A stretch of 7,261 nucleotides of DNA from CAYUJH01 sp964394585. GTDB taxonomy: Bacteria; Bacteroidota; Bacteroidia; Cytophagales; Flammeovirgaceae. The notes under the pieces were generated by a model. That model saw only the letters and a list, made by a program, of their open reading frames with translations. It was not told where the DNA came from and made no database searches. This document shows, in pieces, positions 1 to 6,754 of the stretch; the stretch's first letter is position 1, and the number at the start of each line of letters is the position of its first letter. The stretch covers positions 1 to 7,261 of the forward strand of contig CAYMYI010000167.1 of the NCBI GenBank assembly GCA_964394585.1. Reading direction: 5' to 3'. The position numbers and the translations under genes were made by a program.

Positions 1-1616
1 GCCTGATGGGTGAGAATATCTTTCAGTACCATTTGTTCTTTATTGGTACCCTTAGCCTCGGGAAGGTACGATGCTAGCGGTTGGTCTAAGTCTATTTTCC
101 CCTCTTTTTCCAGATACATTAACATCGGGAGCGTTGCAAGTACTTTGGTAAGCGAGGCTAAATCGTACAACGAGGTATTAGTAACAGGATCTACCTGGGC
201 ATAGCTGTGGTAACCGTAACTTTTAGCAAACACAATTTTCCCCTTGCGTGCAACCACTACTTGGCATCCGGGCGTGGCATCGTTTTCTATGGCTTCTTGG
301 GCTATAGCGTCTATCTGCTGTAGCTTTTCGCTCGATAGTCCCACTTGTTCTGGGAGTGAAAAGCCCATGCGTTTCGGGGCTTGTTCTTTAAAGAGTGGAT
401 GTTGGATACCTCCAAATAGTAGTTGAGGTAGCACATGTGCCGTCCAATCGTTATGTTGTGGCATCCAAATAATGCCCTCAGCTGCCTTTTCAAACCGCTT
501 TGCCATGGCGTTAGGCACTCCACTTACTAACATTACGGCTTTGGCGGCAGATGTACGTTTCCAATTGCTTAGCGCGTTCAGTAAGGTTTCCAGGTCAGTT
601 TGGGTAAGCTGCTGTCCGTTCACCGCTATACACACCAGCTGATTCTCCTGAGTAAACCGTTTGAACAAACTAGTGAGGTCAGCGGCTGTGCTGCCTTGTG
701 TTACAAATAAGTTGCGGTTTGTTTTATAGTGGCTGAACGATTTGGGGAGCGTATTTTCAGTAATATATCCTGCGTATACAGCGATGATTTCTTTTTGGTC
801 GAGTTGCTTAATAGGGATTAAGTCGTTGTCATTTTTGAGGAGTTGTAGGCTTTGCTCGTACCCTTCGAGTATGGTACGAATACACTTCGGGGAAGGCATT
901 GGGAAAGATTGACCTCTAGGAAAAAGTTTGAGGGGTGTTTCTAGGGATACTTCTTGCAACATTCCGTCGTTTTTTAGTAGCGTATCCGCGGCGATAACCA
1001 GATATGCTACCCAATCGGATGGGAGTGTTTCGCCTTCTACACAGCGTTTCCAATCGATTGTAAGAGGGTTAATTGTGTTTCCTACGGAAAGATATCCCGG
1101 TTCTTGTAGCGAGTGCTGGGTATATACCCAAAAGTCGTCTTGTTGTGTAACAGAAAAATCAGAAGGGTTGCCCTCCCACAATAACCGATTAATCCCCAAC
1201 TCATTAGCATATTGTGCAACTTCTTGGAACAAAGAGTGCTTTAAGGAGGTATCGGCGATTGTCTGTAGTGCAGCCGAATTTAAGAAGGGAATCCCTTGTG
1301 GCAAATATCGATGCGGTAAAGGGGGGGCTGTTGCCCACACTTGGGGGGTGAACTCTGCCTGACGGAATGAGGACACCGTTTGAACTGTTTGGTGCAAAGC
1401 TTCTGCCGACCACCCTCCGTGCATGACAATACCTGCGGCTTGCTTGGTTCGGATGAGTTGTAGGGCATACTCCATCGTTTCTTGTGAAGATGGATGCGCT
1501 ACTGAGATGAGCAGTTCAGGACTTTTGGCAGTAGTTTCGCGTTCGTTCGCAAATATTTTTTGATATAACAAAGCGGCAAAAAACAAGAGTGTTAGCCGTA
1601 AAAGGTGCATGTTCAT
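1..1616 (-). CDS. Secreted GH3-like / serine beta-lactamase fusion protein (partial, C-terminus beyond window)
   Basis: The reading frame is open from ATG at 1616 to the window edge, giving 538 codons without a stop. Residues 1-23 form a signal peptide (hydrophobic core LLRLTLLFFAALL, likely cut after IFA), so the protein is exported. Residues 55-250 resemble the N-terminal barrel of glycoside hydrolase family 3 (AAGIVMHGG at 60-68, ANELGINRLL up to 146), but I find no KHFPGHG-type motif. SLQLLKNDNDLIPIK near 256-270 marks the start of the GH3 C-terminal-type domain, which ends at LLFGG before about 405. From 416 (RMGFSLPEQVGLSSEKL) a class C-like serine hydrolase begins, with TPGCQVVVARKGKIVFAKSYG and the catalytic SLTK (Ser488, Lys491). 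Its YxN and HxG motifs would lie outside the window. This fusion is a known Bacteroidota architecture thought to act on peptidoglycan fragments; the substrate is inferred. It follows the DUF445 gene by 51 bases, probably co-transcribed. The start lacks a Shine-Dalgarno; an ATG two codons downstream is an alternative. Confidence 0.9.
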   Translation of the reverse strand, partial: MNMHLLRLTLLFFAALLYQKIFANERETTAKSPELLISVAHPSSQETMEYALQLIRTKQAAGIVMHGGWSAEALHQTVQTVSSFRQAEFTPQVWATAPPLPHRYLPQGIPFLNSAALQTIADTSLKHSLFQEVAQYANELGINRLLWEGNPSDFSVTQQDDFWVYTQHSLQEPGYLSVGNTINPLTIDWKRCVEGETLPSDWVAYLVIAADTLLKNDGMLQEVSLETPLKLFPRGQSFPMPSPKCIRTILEGYEQSLQLLKNDNDLIPIKQLDQKEIIAVYAGYITENTLPKSFSHYKTNRNLFVTQGSTAADLTSLFKRFTQENQLVCIAVNGQQLTQTDLETLLNALSNWKRTSAAKAVMLVSGVPNAMAKRFEKAAEGIIWMPQHNDWTAHVLPQLLFGGIQHPLFKEQAPKRMGFSLPEQVGLSSEKLQQIDAIAQEAIENDATPGCQVVVARKGKIVFAKSYGYHSYAQVDPVTNTSLYDLASLTKVLATLPMLMYLEKEGKIDLDQPLASYLPEAKGTNKEQMVLKDILTHQ

Positions 1617-1667
1617 AGTCTGCTGTTTTGTACACTGGTTTAATGTTATATAAAAGGTCTGCTAAAT

Positions 1668-2900
1668 CTAGTAGAATAACAAAAAGTACTGCGTAAATCC
1701 TGCCATACATCCTAGCACGGCTCCTACAATAATAAGGGTGAGTTCATCTTCTTGAAATGCAGGGCGCAAAAACCCTTCAAACTCTTCGTAGGAAAGATTT
1801 GCCATTTTTTCTTGTAACATATTGCGCATGTTGAGGGCCTCTTCTACATAGCCATATGTAGATTGCAGGGTTAACGGCAGCTCCTGCATAAACCGGAAGC
1901 ATGCAATATTTTTAATGATTTTTAGCTGGTTGGGCCCGGCTACCCATTCAATTACTGGTTTGCCAGAGCCTGCCGTTACTTCAATAATTTTTTCGATATG
2001 TCCGCCAACAATTTCTGCAAGTTTATCGGCACCGGGGCCATGTAAAATAGTATCAAACATGTTCCGGGTTGTCAATATCCGCTCGGTTACTATTTTAGAA
2101 TATTCTTTGGAAACTTCCTGCTGCCTTTTTAAAAATAAGCCATGTAAAGCGAACGGTCCTATTTTTACAGGATACGTAGGGCGGAAAATCCAGTACAAGG
2201 CAATCCAGTTAGTAGCATAGCCTACCAACAAACCAAAGACAGGCAACAGCCACCACGGGCTGAAAAAATACCATATCAGCATTTGAAAAAGGCCAAATAA
2301 GGTTCCGAAATAAAAGCCCGATTTTTCGATGAACTTAAACTCGCGGTGACCACATTTCCAAAAAATTTGGTTTACTAACGATTTATCTTGCATGAGCGTA
2401 CCTACCGCCATGGTTTTTAGGTTGAGCAGTTCTTTAATATGGGCACTCATCTCCTTCATCATTTCCTCTACTACCTGGGGTAAGTCTTCGGCTACTTTTT
2501 CGTACATAATTTTTTTTACGGCTTGGGGAGTACGCCGCCATACTCCGGGTATTTGCGCTTCCATCACTTCGTTCAAAATTTTTTGAGAAAGCTCTTGCAG
2601 GGGCTCGTGGAGTTCTTCGGCAATGCGCTTTGGTTCGAGTAAAGCAAACTGCTCATCGATTTTCACCAACTTGATGGTAAGTAAATCCACCGACTTTTCT
2701 GCCATTTTCCGTGCTTTGGAGGGGATAATGCCTTGCCACCCAAAAGGCGGAATCCCGATGTAATCGAGGGGATAAAACGTCATCTTTACAGCCATTACGT
2801 TCGTTCCCCACCCTACTAATCCGCTAATGAGTGGGATAGATGCGTACTTTAATACCTCAATGAGTGAGCTGTCTTCAAGTATAGATAGCAATTCTTTCAC
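1668..2900 (-). CDS. DUF445 family membrane protein
   Basis: The 410-residue protein matches the DUF445 (YheB-like) family, whose biochemical role is unknown. The family hallmark is visible as an internal duplication: LVGWGTNVMAVKMTFYP at 28-44 followed by GIIPSKARKMAEKSV, and LVGYATNWIALYWIFRPTYP at 225-244 followed by GLFLKRQQEVSKEYSKIV. Each copy begins in a membrane helix with a G-x-x-TN motif and continues into an amphipathic helical stretch. Likely membrane segments are about 16-36, 195-213, 217-238 and 389-409. The middle region (70-180) is charged and helical and probably soluble. The start is GTG, chosen because AAAGAGG lies 7 bases upstream and the next in-frame Met is residue 36, inside the first repeat. 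A promoter octamer sits 35 bases upstream. The gene probably heads an operon with the GH3/beta-lactamase fusion downstream, which hints at an envelope-related role; that is inference from position only. Confidence 0.92.
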   Translation of the reverse strand: MKELLSILEDSSLIEVLKYASIPLISGLVGWGTNVMAVKMTFYPLDYIGIPPFGWQGIIPSKARKMAEKSVDLLTIKLVKIDEQFALLEPKRIAEELHEPLQELSQKILNEVMEAQIPGVWRRTPQAVKKIMYEKVAEDLPQVVEEMMKEMSAHIKELLNLKTMAVGTLMQDKSLVNQIFWKCGHREFKFIEKSGFYFGTLFGLFQMLIWYFFSPWWLLPVFGLLVGYATNWIALYWIFRPTYPVKIGPFALHGLFLKRQQEVSKEYSKIVTERILTTRNMFDTILHGPGADKLAEIVGGHIEKIIEVTAGSGKPVIEWVAGPNQLKIIKNIACFRFMQELPLTLQSTYGYVEEALNMRNMLQEKMANLSYEEFEGFLRPAFQEDELTLIIVGAVLGCMAGFTQYFLLFY

Positions 2901-2907
2901 GTAAATG

Positions 2908-2914
2908 CCTCTTT
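2908..2914 (-). promoter_or_regulatory. Ribosome binding site of the DUF445 gene
   Basis: On the minus strand AAAGAGG stands 7 bases before the GTG at 2900-2898. It is the only clear Shine-Dalgarno-like site next to a start in this window; the other starts have A/T-rich leaders. It supports GTG as the start, since no nearby in-frame ATG exists. Confidence 0.55.
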
Positions 2915-2934
2915 TTTAAAAGTGATGTTACCCT

Positions 2935-2942
2935 CAAAAGTA
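2935..2942 (-). promoter_or_regulatory. Candidate Bacteroidota -7 element of the DUF445 operon
   Basis: The minus-strand octamer TACTTTTG fits the Bacteroidota consensus TAnnTTTG exactly and is identical to the octamer upstream of the MarC gene. It lies two bases after the T-tract of the preceding terminator, so the new transcription unit would begin immediately where the previous one ends. The predicted start site near 2928 would give a leader of about 28 bases. No clear TTTG element is found at the usual upstream distance, because the terminator stem occupies it, so this rests on the -7 match and position. Confidence 0.45.
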
Positions 2943-2944
2943 TC

Positions 2945-2985
2945 AAAAAAAAAGCCTGTATGCTTTGCATTTTGCATACAGGCTT
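2945..2985 (-). terminator. Rho-independent terminator of the secreted-protein gene
   Basis: A perfect 12-base inverted repeat (AAGCCTGTATGC at 2952-2963 and GCATACAGGCTT at 2974-2985) surrounds a 10-base loop. On the minus strand it is followed by nine T residues (2953-2945). It begins 21 bases past the stop codon at 3007, in the right orientation for the gene at 3642-3007. The opposite strand has no T-tract after the stem, so it acts one way. Confidence 0.92.
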
Positions 2986-3006
2986 GCTAAAAGAAGAAAT
3001 GATGTG

Positions 3007-3642
3007 TTAGTGCACTGCTTTACTGCGCAGTTCGGCAAGATAGTTCTGTTTGAGTTGTTGTAATCGTTCCGATTGCTCTTCTACCCAGCGTATTTTTGAA
3101 AATTTCCCTTGCGGATATTTCGTTTCGTAGTCTACGTATTCTTCGCCAAGTTCGGCAAACTCTGCACGGTAAATATCTTCTAAGATGATAAAGTTAGCTT
3201 CTACATTTTGCTTCAGTTCAGCAAGTAACTCGTTTTCGGGCATCACATGGCTTGCTAGTAATCGGTGGAACTGAGCCTTTTCCATTTCCACTTTAGCTTG
3301 TAACTCTCGGTTATTACTGGCGTCAGCCATAGCATCATCCCAAAGTTCTTCGCTCGAAGAAGCTACATGGTTTGATTGCAAGGCTTGCGAATGGCGTTTT
3401 CTGCTCAAAATAGTGCGCCATTCTTTTACACGCTCGCGCTCTACAACCGATAAAGACACCCACGGTTTTCCAAAGTACTGAACCCATAAACTTTGCTGAT
3501 GGGGCGTATGGGTGAGCTGTGCCCATATTTTAGGTTTATTCAGAGGGTCGGGTGTGAAATCGCTTTGTATTTGCGAGTTCCCATACGAATACGTGCAGAT
3601 TGACAGTAGTAAGAAGAAGATTGATTTGGCAAAAGTTTTCAT
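3007..3642 (-). CDS. Secreted protein of unknown function
   Basis: I do not recognise this 211-residue protein. Residues 1-21 look like a signal peptide: Lys2 and Lys6, then the core SIFFLLLSIC, with a likely cut after SYG at 21. Cys16 lies in the hydrophobic core, but Ile precedes it, so a lipoprotein signal is unlikely. The mature part holds no cysteine. Residues 33-80 contain a tryptophan-rich stretch (PKIWAQL, SLWVQYFGKPWVSLS, VKEWRTIL). Residues 90-211 are acidic, rich in Glu, Gln and Ala, with few prolines, and probably mostly alpha-helical. The last 30 residues (EEQSERLQQLKQNYLAELRSK) have a heptad-like pattern that could form a coiled coil. It is likely periplasmic. It has its own strong terminator and is transcribed divergently from the MarC gene across a 554-base gap, so it appears to be a single-gene unit. 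The ATG is well placed before the signal peptide and has no Shine-Dalgarno. Confidence 0.85.
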   Translation of the reverse strand: MKTFAKSIFFLLLSICTYSYGNSQIQSDFTPDPLNKPKIWAQLTHTPHQQSLWVQYFGKPWVSLSVVERERVKEWRTILSRKRHSQALQSNHVASSSEELWDDAMADASNNRELQAKVEMEKAQFHRLLASHVMPENELLAELKQNVEANFIILEDIYRAEFAELGEEYVDYETKYPQGKFSKIRWVEEQSERLQQLKQNYLAELRSKAVH

Positions 3643-4196
3643 AGAAAATTTAGTTATTGTTAAAAGCGCTCACAAAAGAAAAAAAATTATAGCTTCATTC
3701 AATAAATACTAGAAATTACGCTATTGTGTTTGTGTGTAAGGTTTTAAGGAAAAGTTTTAATATTTACATCTATTTACATTTTGGTTGATTTTACATAATT
3801 GCCTATTCAAGCTTTTAGCGTTAGATAAAAAAGAATTTGAGGGCAAAAAATGAAATCGTGCCATAATCTGTATAGTGTAAGTTTTTAGCATAAATCCAAA
3901 CATTCCCAAGCGGAGGCAGTAGCAACTACTATTTTATTAAGATTTGGTTTAAGTTTTTCTGAACTGCCATTGTTTTGGTAGAAGAAACTTCTAGTCTTTT
4001 ACGCTGAAGCTCAACTTTTTATGTTGGCTTAAAGTGGAGTTATCTATAAACTTTACAAAGGTTTTCTCCTCGCTGCTGCCTATTGGGTTATCAATAAAAT
4101 TTATGGGATGAAAAGGAGTTTGCATTGGTTATCTCTGTACTTTTGCGGCTTATTTTTCACAGAGGTTAATACCCTCGTAAAAGTTACTCTCTTACT
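3643..4196. other. 554-base intergenic region between divergent genes
   Basis: This AT-rich stretch separates the divergent secreted-protein and MarC genes and carries no convincing gene. It holds a tandem pair TATTTACATC / TATTTACATT at 3761-3780 with a further TTTACAT at 3790-3796, two tiny hairpins (AGTAG-CAA-CTACT near 3916-3935 and TAGAAG-AAA-CTTCTA near 3979-3993), and a MarC promoter candidate at 4119-4145. A 44-codon ORF runs on the minus strand from ATG at 4125 to TAG at 3991; beyond the stop the +1-shifted frame stays open for nearly 40 codons. I see no tRNA or known structured RNA. No good promoter octamer was found for the minus-strand gene. The gap is long for such a compact neighbourhood, so an unrecognised small RNA or a decayed gene is possible. 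Confidence 0.6.
4119..4145 (+). promoter_or_regulatory. Candidate Bacteroidota promoter of the MarC gene
   Basis: TACTTTTG at 4138-4145 matches the -7 consensus TAnnTTTG, with TTTG at 4119-4122 as a possible -33 element. The 15-base spacer is somewhat shorter than the usual range of about 17-23. The predicted start site near 4152 leaves a leader of about 45 bases before the ATG at 4197. Confidence 0.5.
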
Positions 4197-4763
4197 ATGT
4201 TTGATTTTAAAGAAGTCGTTTCCGTATCGTTGATTCTATTCTCAGTAATTGATATCCTTGGGTCGTTGCCCGTCATCATCAGTTTACGTAAAAAAGCGGG
4301 GCATATTCAATCGGAAAAGGCAACCGTTGTAGCAGGCATATTGATGTGTGTGTTTTTGTTTGTAGGGAAGGCATTATTGCGATTATTTGGGTTAGATATC
4401 GCCTCGTTTGCCATCGCCGGTTCTATTGTGATTTTTCTGCTAGGGCTTGAAATGGTGCTTGGTATCGATTTGTTTAAGGAAGATCCGCAAGCGAAATCGT
4501 CTTCCATAGTGCCATTGGCATTTCCACTGATTGCCGGAGCCGGTACCATGACGACAATCCTCTCTTTACGTGCTGAATATCAAACGGCAAATATCCTTTT
4601 AGGCATCGTCATTAACTTATTGTTTGTGTATGTTGTGCTAAAATCGTCGAATTGGTTAGAGAAAAAGCTAGGAGCTAATGGAACCAATGTGTTGCGAAAA
4701 GTATTCGGGATTGTGCTATTAGCAATTGCCATTAAACTATTCAAGACCAACGTAGGTTTTTAA
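4197..4763 (+). CDS. MarC family integral membrane protein
   Basis: The 188-residue protein is a MarC/YhgN-type (UPF0056) inner-membrane protein and has the family's usual length of about 190-220. Six hydrophobic segments are visible at about 7-29, 43-63, 68-90, 104-123, 130-149 and 166-183. The most typical stretch is SSSIVPLAFPLIAGAGTMTT at 101-120, matching the conserved P-LAxPLIAGPGTI motif at the fourth helix; the usual Pro after GAG is replaced by Ala. ILFSVIDILGSLPV in helix 1 is the other recognisable family segment. The name comes from the E. coli multiple antibiotic resistance locus, but the family is not shown to confer resistance and its transported substrate, if any, is unknown. 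The gene is closed by its own terminator, so it appears to be monocistronic. The ATG lies directly before the first helix; no Shine-Dalgarno is seen. Confidence 0.93.
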   Translation: MFDFKEVVSVSLILFSVIDILGSLPVIISLRKKAGHIQSEKATVVAGILMCVFLFVGKALLRLFGLDIASFAIAGSIVIFLLGLEMVLGIDLFKEDPQAKSSSIVPLAFPLIAGAGTMTTILSLRAEYQTANILLGIVINLLFVYVVLKSSNWLEKKLGANGTNVLRKVFGIVLLAIAIKLFKTNVGF

Positions 4764-4775
4764 TTTCAATTGATG

Positions 4776-4806
4776 AGGTCATTCTTCGCCAAGGATGACC
4801 TTTTTT
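4776..4806 (+). terminator. Rho-independent terminator of the MarC gene
   Basis: AGGTCATTCTT at 4776-4786 pairs with AAGGATGACCT at 4791-4801, with one G-T wobble, around the tetraloop CGCC. A run of six T residues (4801-4806) follows. It begins 12 bases past the MarC stop, so the downstream enzyme gene is probably transcribed separately. Confidence 0.9.
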
Positions 4807-4829
4807 GTTTCATAAGGAACTTCATTTTG
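4804..4829 (+). promoter_or_regulatory. Possible promoter of the amidophosphoribosyltransferase gene
   Basis: TCATTTTG at 4822-4829 differs by one base from TAnnTTTG, and TTTG at 4804-4807 lies 14 bases upstream, inside the T-tract of the preceding terminator. The arrangement resembles the terminator/promoter junction before the DUF445 gene. The leader would be about 23 bases. Only 52 bases separate terminator and ATG, so the promoter must lie here or further upstream by read-through. No purine riboswitch fits into this gap. Confidence 0.3.
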
Positions 4830-4858
4830 TTACTCAATAAAAAACAATACCTATCCTC

Positions 4859-6754
4859 ATGAGCGAACCTATAAAACACGAATGCGGGCTTGCCGTCTTG
4901 CGGCTCCGCAAACCGCTTGACTACTACGTAGAGAAATACGGCACTCCGGCGTATGGCGTCAATAAAATGTATTTGCTAATGCAAAAACAGCATAATCGGG
5001 GGCAAGATGGCGTGGGTATCGCCTCTATAAAGCTCGATATGAAACCGGGAAAACCGTATATTGACCGTGCCCGTTCGGTAGACGCTCAAGCCATTCCGCA
5101 TGTGTTTAAAAAAGTTGGCAAGAAGATTTCGGCTATAAAAAGCGAACGCCCTGATAAGTATTTAAATGCTAAGTGGATGAAAAACCATGTGCCCTACATT
5201 GGAGAGGTATTTATTGGGCATTTGCGGTATGCCACCCACGGTAAAAATAGCATTGAGTATTGCCACCCCATGTTTCGCCCCAGTAATTGGCGAAGCCGCA
5301 ACCTATTGGTAGCCGGCAATTTTAACATGACCAACGTCGATGAACTGTTCCAAAAGCTACTCGAGCTTGGGCAGCACCCTAAAGAAAAGATTGATACGGT
5401 AACCGTAATGGAAAAAATAGGGCACTTCCTCGACGAAGAAAACATTACGATGGCGAAACAGCTCAAATCGCAAGGACTTTCTGCCGATGATATTACAGCA
5501 CAGTTGGAAGAATCGCTCGATTTACAACGAGTGCTGAAACGTTCTTGTAAAGATTTTGACGGTGGGTATGCCATGGCAGGAATTACCGGGTACGGCGCTG
5601 CTTTTGTTGCACGCGACCCAGCGGGCATCCGTCCAGCATATTACTACGCCGACGATGAAGTGGTAGTCGTTGCCTCTGAAAAACCGGCTATTAAAACGGC
5701 ATTTAATATCGAGTATAGCAATATCAAAGAAATTGAACCAGGGAGTGCACTGATTATTGATAAACAAGGCGGATTCCAAGAGTTTACCTTTACAGAAAAG
5801 CTACCGAAGAAATCGTGCAGTTTTGAGCGCATCTATTTTTCGCGAGGTACAGACCCTACCATTTACCAAGAACGCAAACAATTGGGGGAACTGTTGGTGC
5901 CGCAAATCTTATCGAAGATAGACCACAACATGGAAGACGCTGTCTTCTCCTACATTCCTAATACAGCAGAAACTGCTTTTTTGGGGATGATTCGAGGACT
6001 TGAAAACTTCTTGATTGAAACGCGGATCAAAGCAATTGCCGATGGAAAAATTAAAGCTGAAGAGCTCGATAAACTGTTAGCATTTCGGCCGCGCGTTGAA
6101 AAACTAGTACTCAAAGATGTAAAGCTGCGTACCTTTATCACCGACGATGATAACCGCGACGAACTCGTGGCACACGTGTACGATACCACCTACGAAGTTA
6201 TCAAAAAGAATGTAGATACCCTTGTGGTAATCGACGATTCCATCGTTCGAGGCACTACACTCGAAAAGAGTATCATCAATATGCTCGACCGCCTAGCGCC
6301 CAAACGAATTATCATCGTTTCTTCAGCACCGCAAATACGCTATCCTGATTGTTACGGAATTGATATGTCGCGTATGGATGAGTTTGTCGCTTTTAGAGCG
6401 GTTATCAATTTATTGCGCCACCATCAGATGGATTATCTGATTGACGAAGTGTACGAAAAGTGCAAGAAATCGCTACAACTAGATGTAAACCAGATGCAAA
6501 ACCATGTAAAAGAGTTATATGCGCCATTCCGTTACGAGGAGGTATCTGATGAAATTGCTCGGATCATTCGGCAGAAGCACATCAAAGCGCGCATCGACGT
6601 GGTGTACCAAACCGTAGAAAATTTGCATAAAGCTTGCCCCAACCACTTGGGCGATTGGTATTTCACAGGCGATTACCCCACAGCAGGAGGCAATCGGGTG
6701 GTGAACCGCTCTTTTATTCACTTCTACGAAGGCAAGAAAAAACGTGCATATTAA
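4859..6754 (+). CDS. Amidophosphoribosyltransferase, long Bacteroidota PurF-like type
   Basis: This 631-residue cytoplasmic enzyme belongs to the glutamine PRPP amidotransferases, which make 5-phosphoribosylamine from PRPP and glutamine, the first step of purine synthesis. The N-terminal class II glutaminase domain has Cys9 after a short propeptide-like MSEPIKHE, then HNRGQDGVGIAS (45-56), GHLRYATHG (120-128), AGNFNMTN (152-159), DGGYAMAG (234-241) and RDPAGIRP (252-259). SFERIYFSRG (321-330) leads into the phosphoribosyltransferase domain, with YIPNTAETAFLGM (365-377), the PRPP loop VVIDDSIVRGTT (456-467) and PQIRYPDCYGIDM (491-503). It is longer than ordinary PurF (about 470-510), with extra sequence at 58-115 and 380-420 and a conserved tail (ACPNHLGDWYFTGDYPTAGG, 592-611). 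Such long forms are known in Bacteroidota, where a standard PurF may coexist; which one serves purine synthesis is not decidable here. The oxyanion-hole segment departs from HNGNLTN. No other purine gene is adjacent. Confidence 0.93.
   Translation: MSEPIKHECGLAVLRLRKPLDYYVEKYGTPAYGVNKMYLLMQKQHNRGQDGVGIASIKLDMKPGKPYIDRARSVDAQAIPHVFKKVGKKISAIKSERPDKYLNAKWMKNHVPYIGEVFIGHLRYATHGKNSIEYCHPMFRPSNWRSRNLLVAGNFNMTNVDELFQKLLELGQHPKEKIDTVTVMEKIGHFLDEENITMAKQLKSQGLSADDITAQLEESLDLQRVLKRSCKDFDGGYAMAGITGYGAAFVARDPAGIRPAYYYADDEVVVVASEKPAIKTAFNIEYSNIKEIEPGSALIIDKQGGFQEFTFTEKLPKKSCSFERIYFSRGTDPTIYQERKQLGELLVPQILSKIDHNMEDAVFSYIPNTAETAFLGMIRGLENFLIETRIKAIADGKIKAEELDKLLAFRPRVEKLVLKDVKLRTFITDDDNRDELVAHVYDTTYEVIKKNVDTLVVIDDSIVRGTTLEKSIINMLDRLAPKRIIIVSSAPQIRYPDCYGIDMSRMDEFVAFRAVINLLRHHQMDYLIDEVYEKCKKSLQLDVNQMQNHVKELYAPFRYEEVSDEIARIIRQKHIKARIDVVYQTVENLHKACPNHLGDWYFTGDYPTAGGNRVVNRSFIHFYEGKKKRAY

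Noticed and set aside
928..1362. 144-codon plus-strand ORF
   Set aside because: It is antisense to the GH3/beta-lactamase gene, whose frame is open throughout with recognisable domains. The plus-strand product has no family features.
1915..2220. 101-codon plus-strand ORF
   Set aside because: It lies wholly antisense within the DUF445 gene and shows no domain or start signal.
3590..3642. Lipoprotein signal (LLSIC) in the secreted protein
   Set aside because: Ile sits at the position before Cys where Gly, Ala or Ser is needed, and Cys16 is within the hydrophobic core.
3512..3712. 66-codon plus-strand ORF over the start of the secreted-protein gene
   Set aside because: Much of it is antisense to the signal-peptide end of a well-supported gene, and the rest is AT-rich upstream DNA.
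3916..3993. Two small hairpins as an intergenic repeat element or small RNA
   Set aside because: Stems of only five or six bases with three-base loops are expected by chance and are not copies of each other.
5194..5628. 144-codon minus-strand ORF rich in Ser and Cys
   Set aside because: It is the antisense shadow of the glutaminase domain of the PurF-like gene, and its composition is typical of such shadows.
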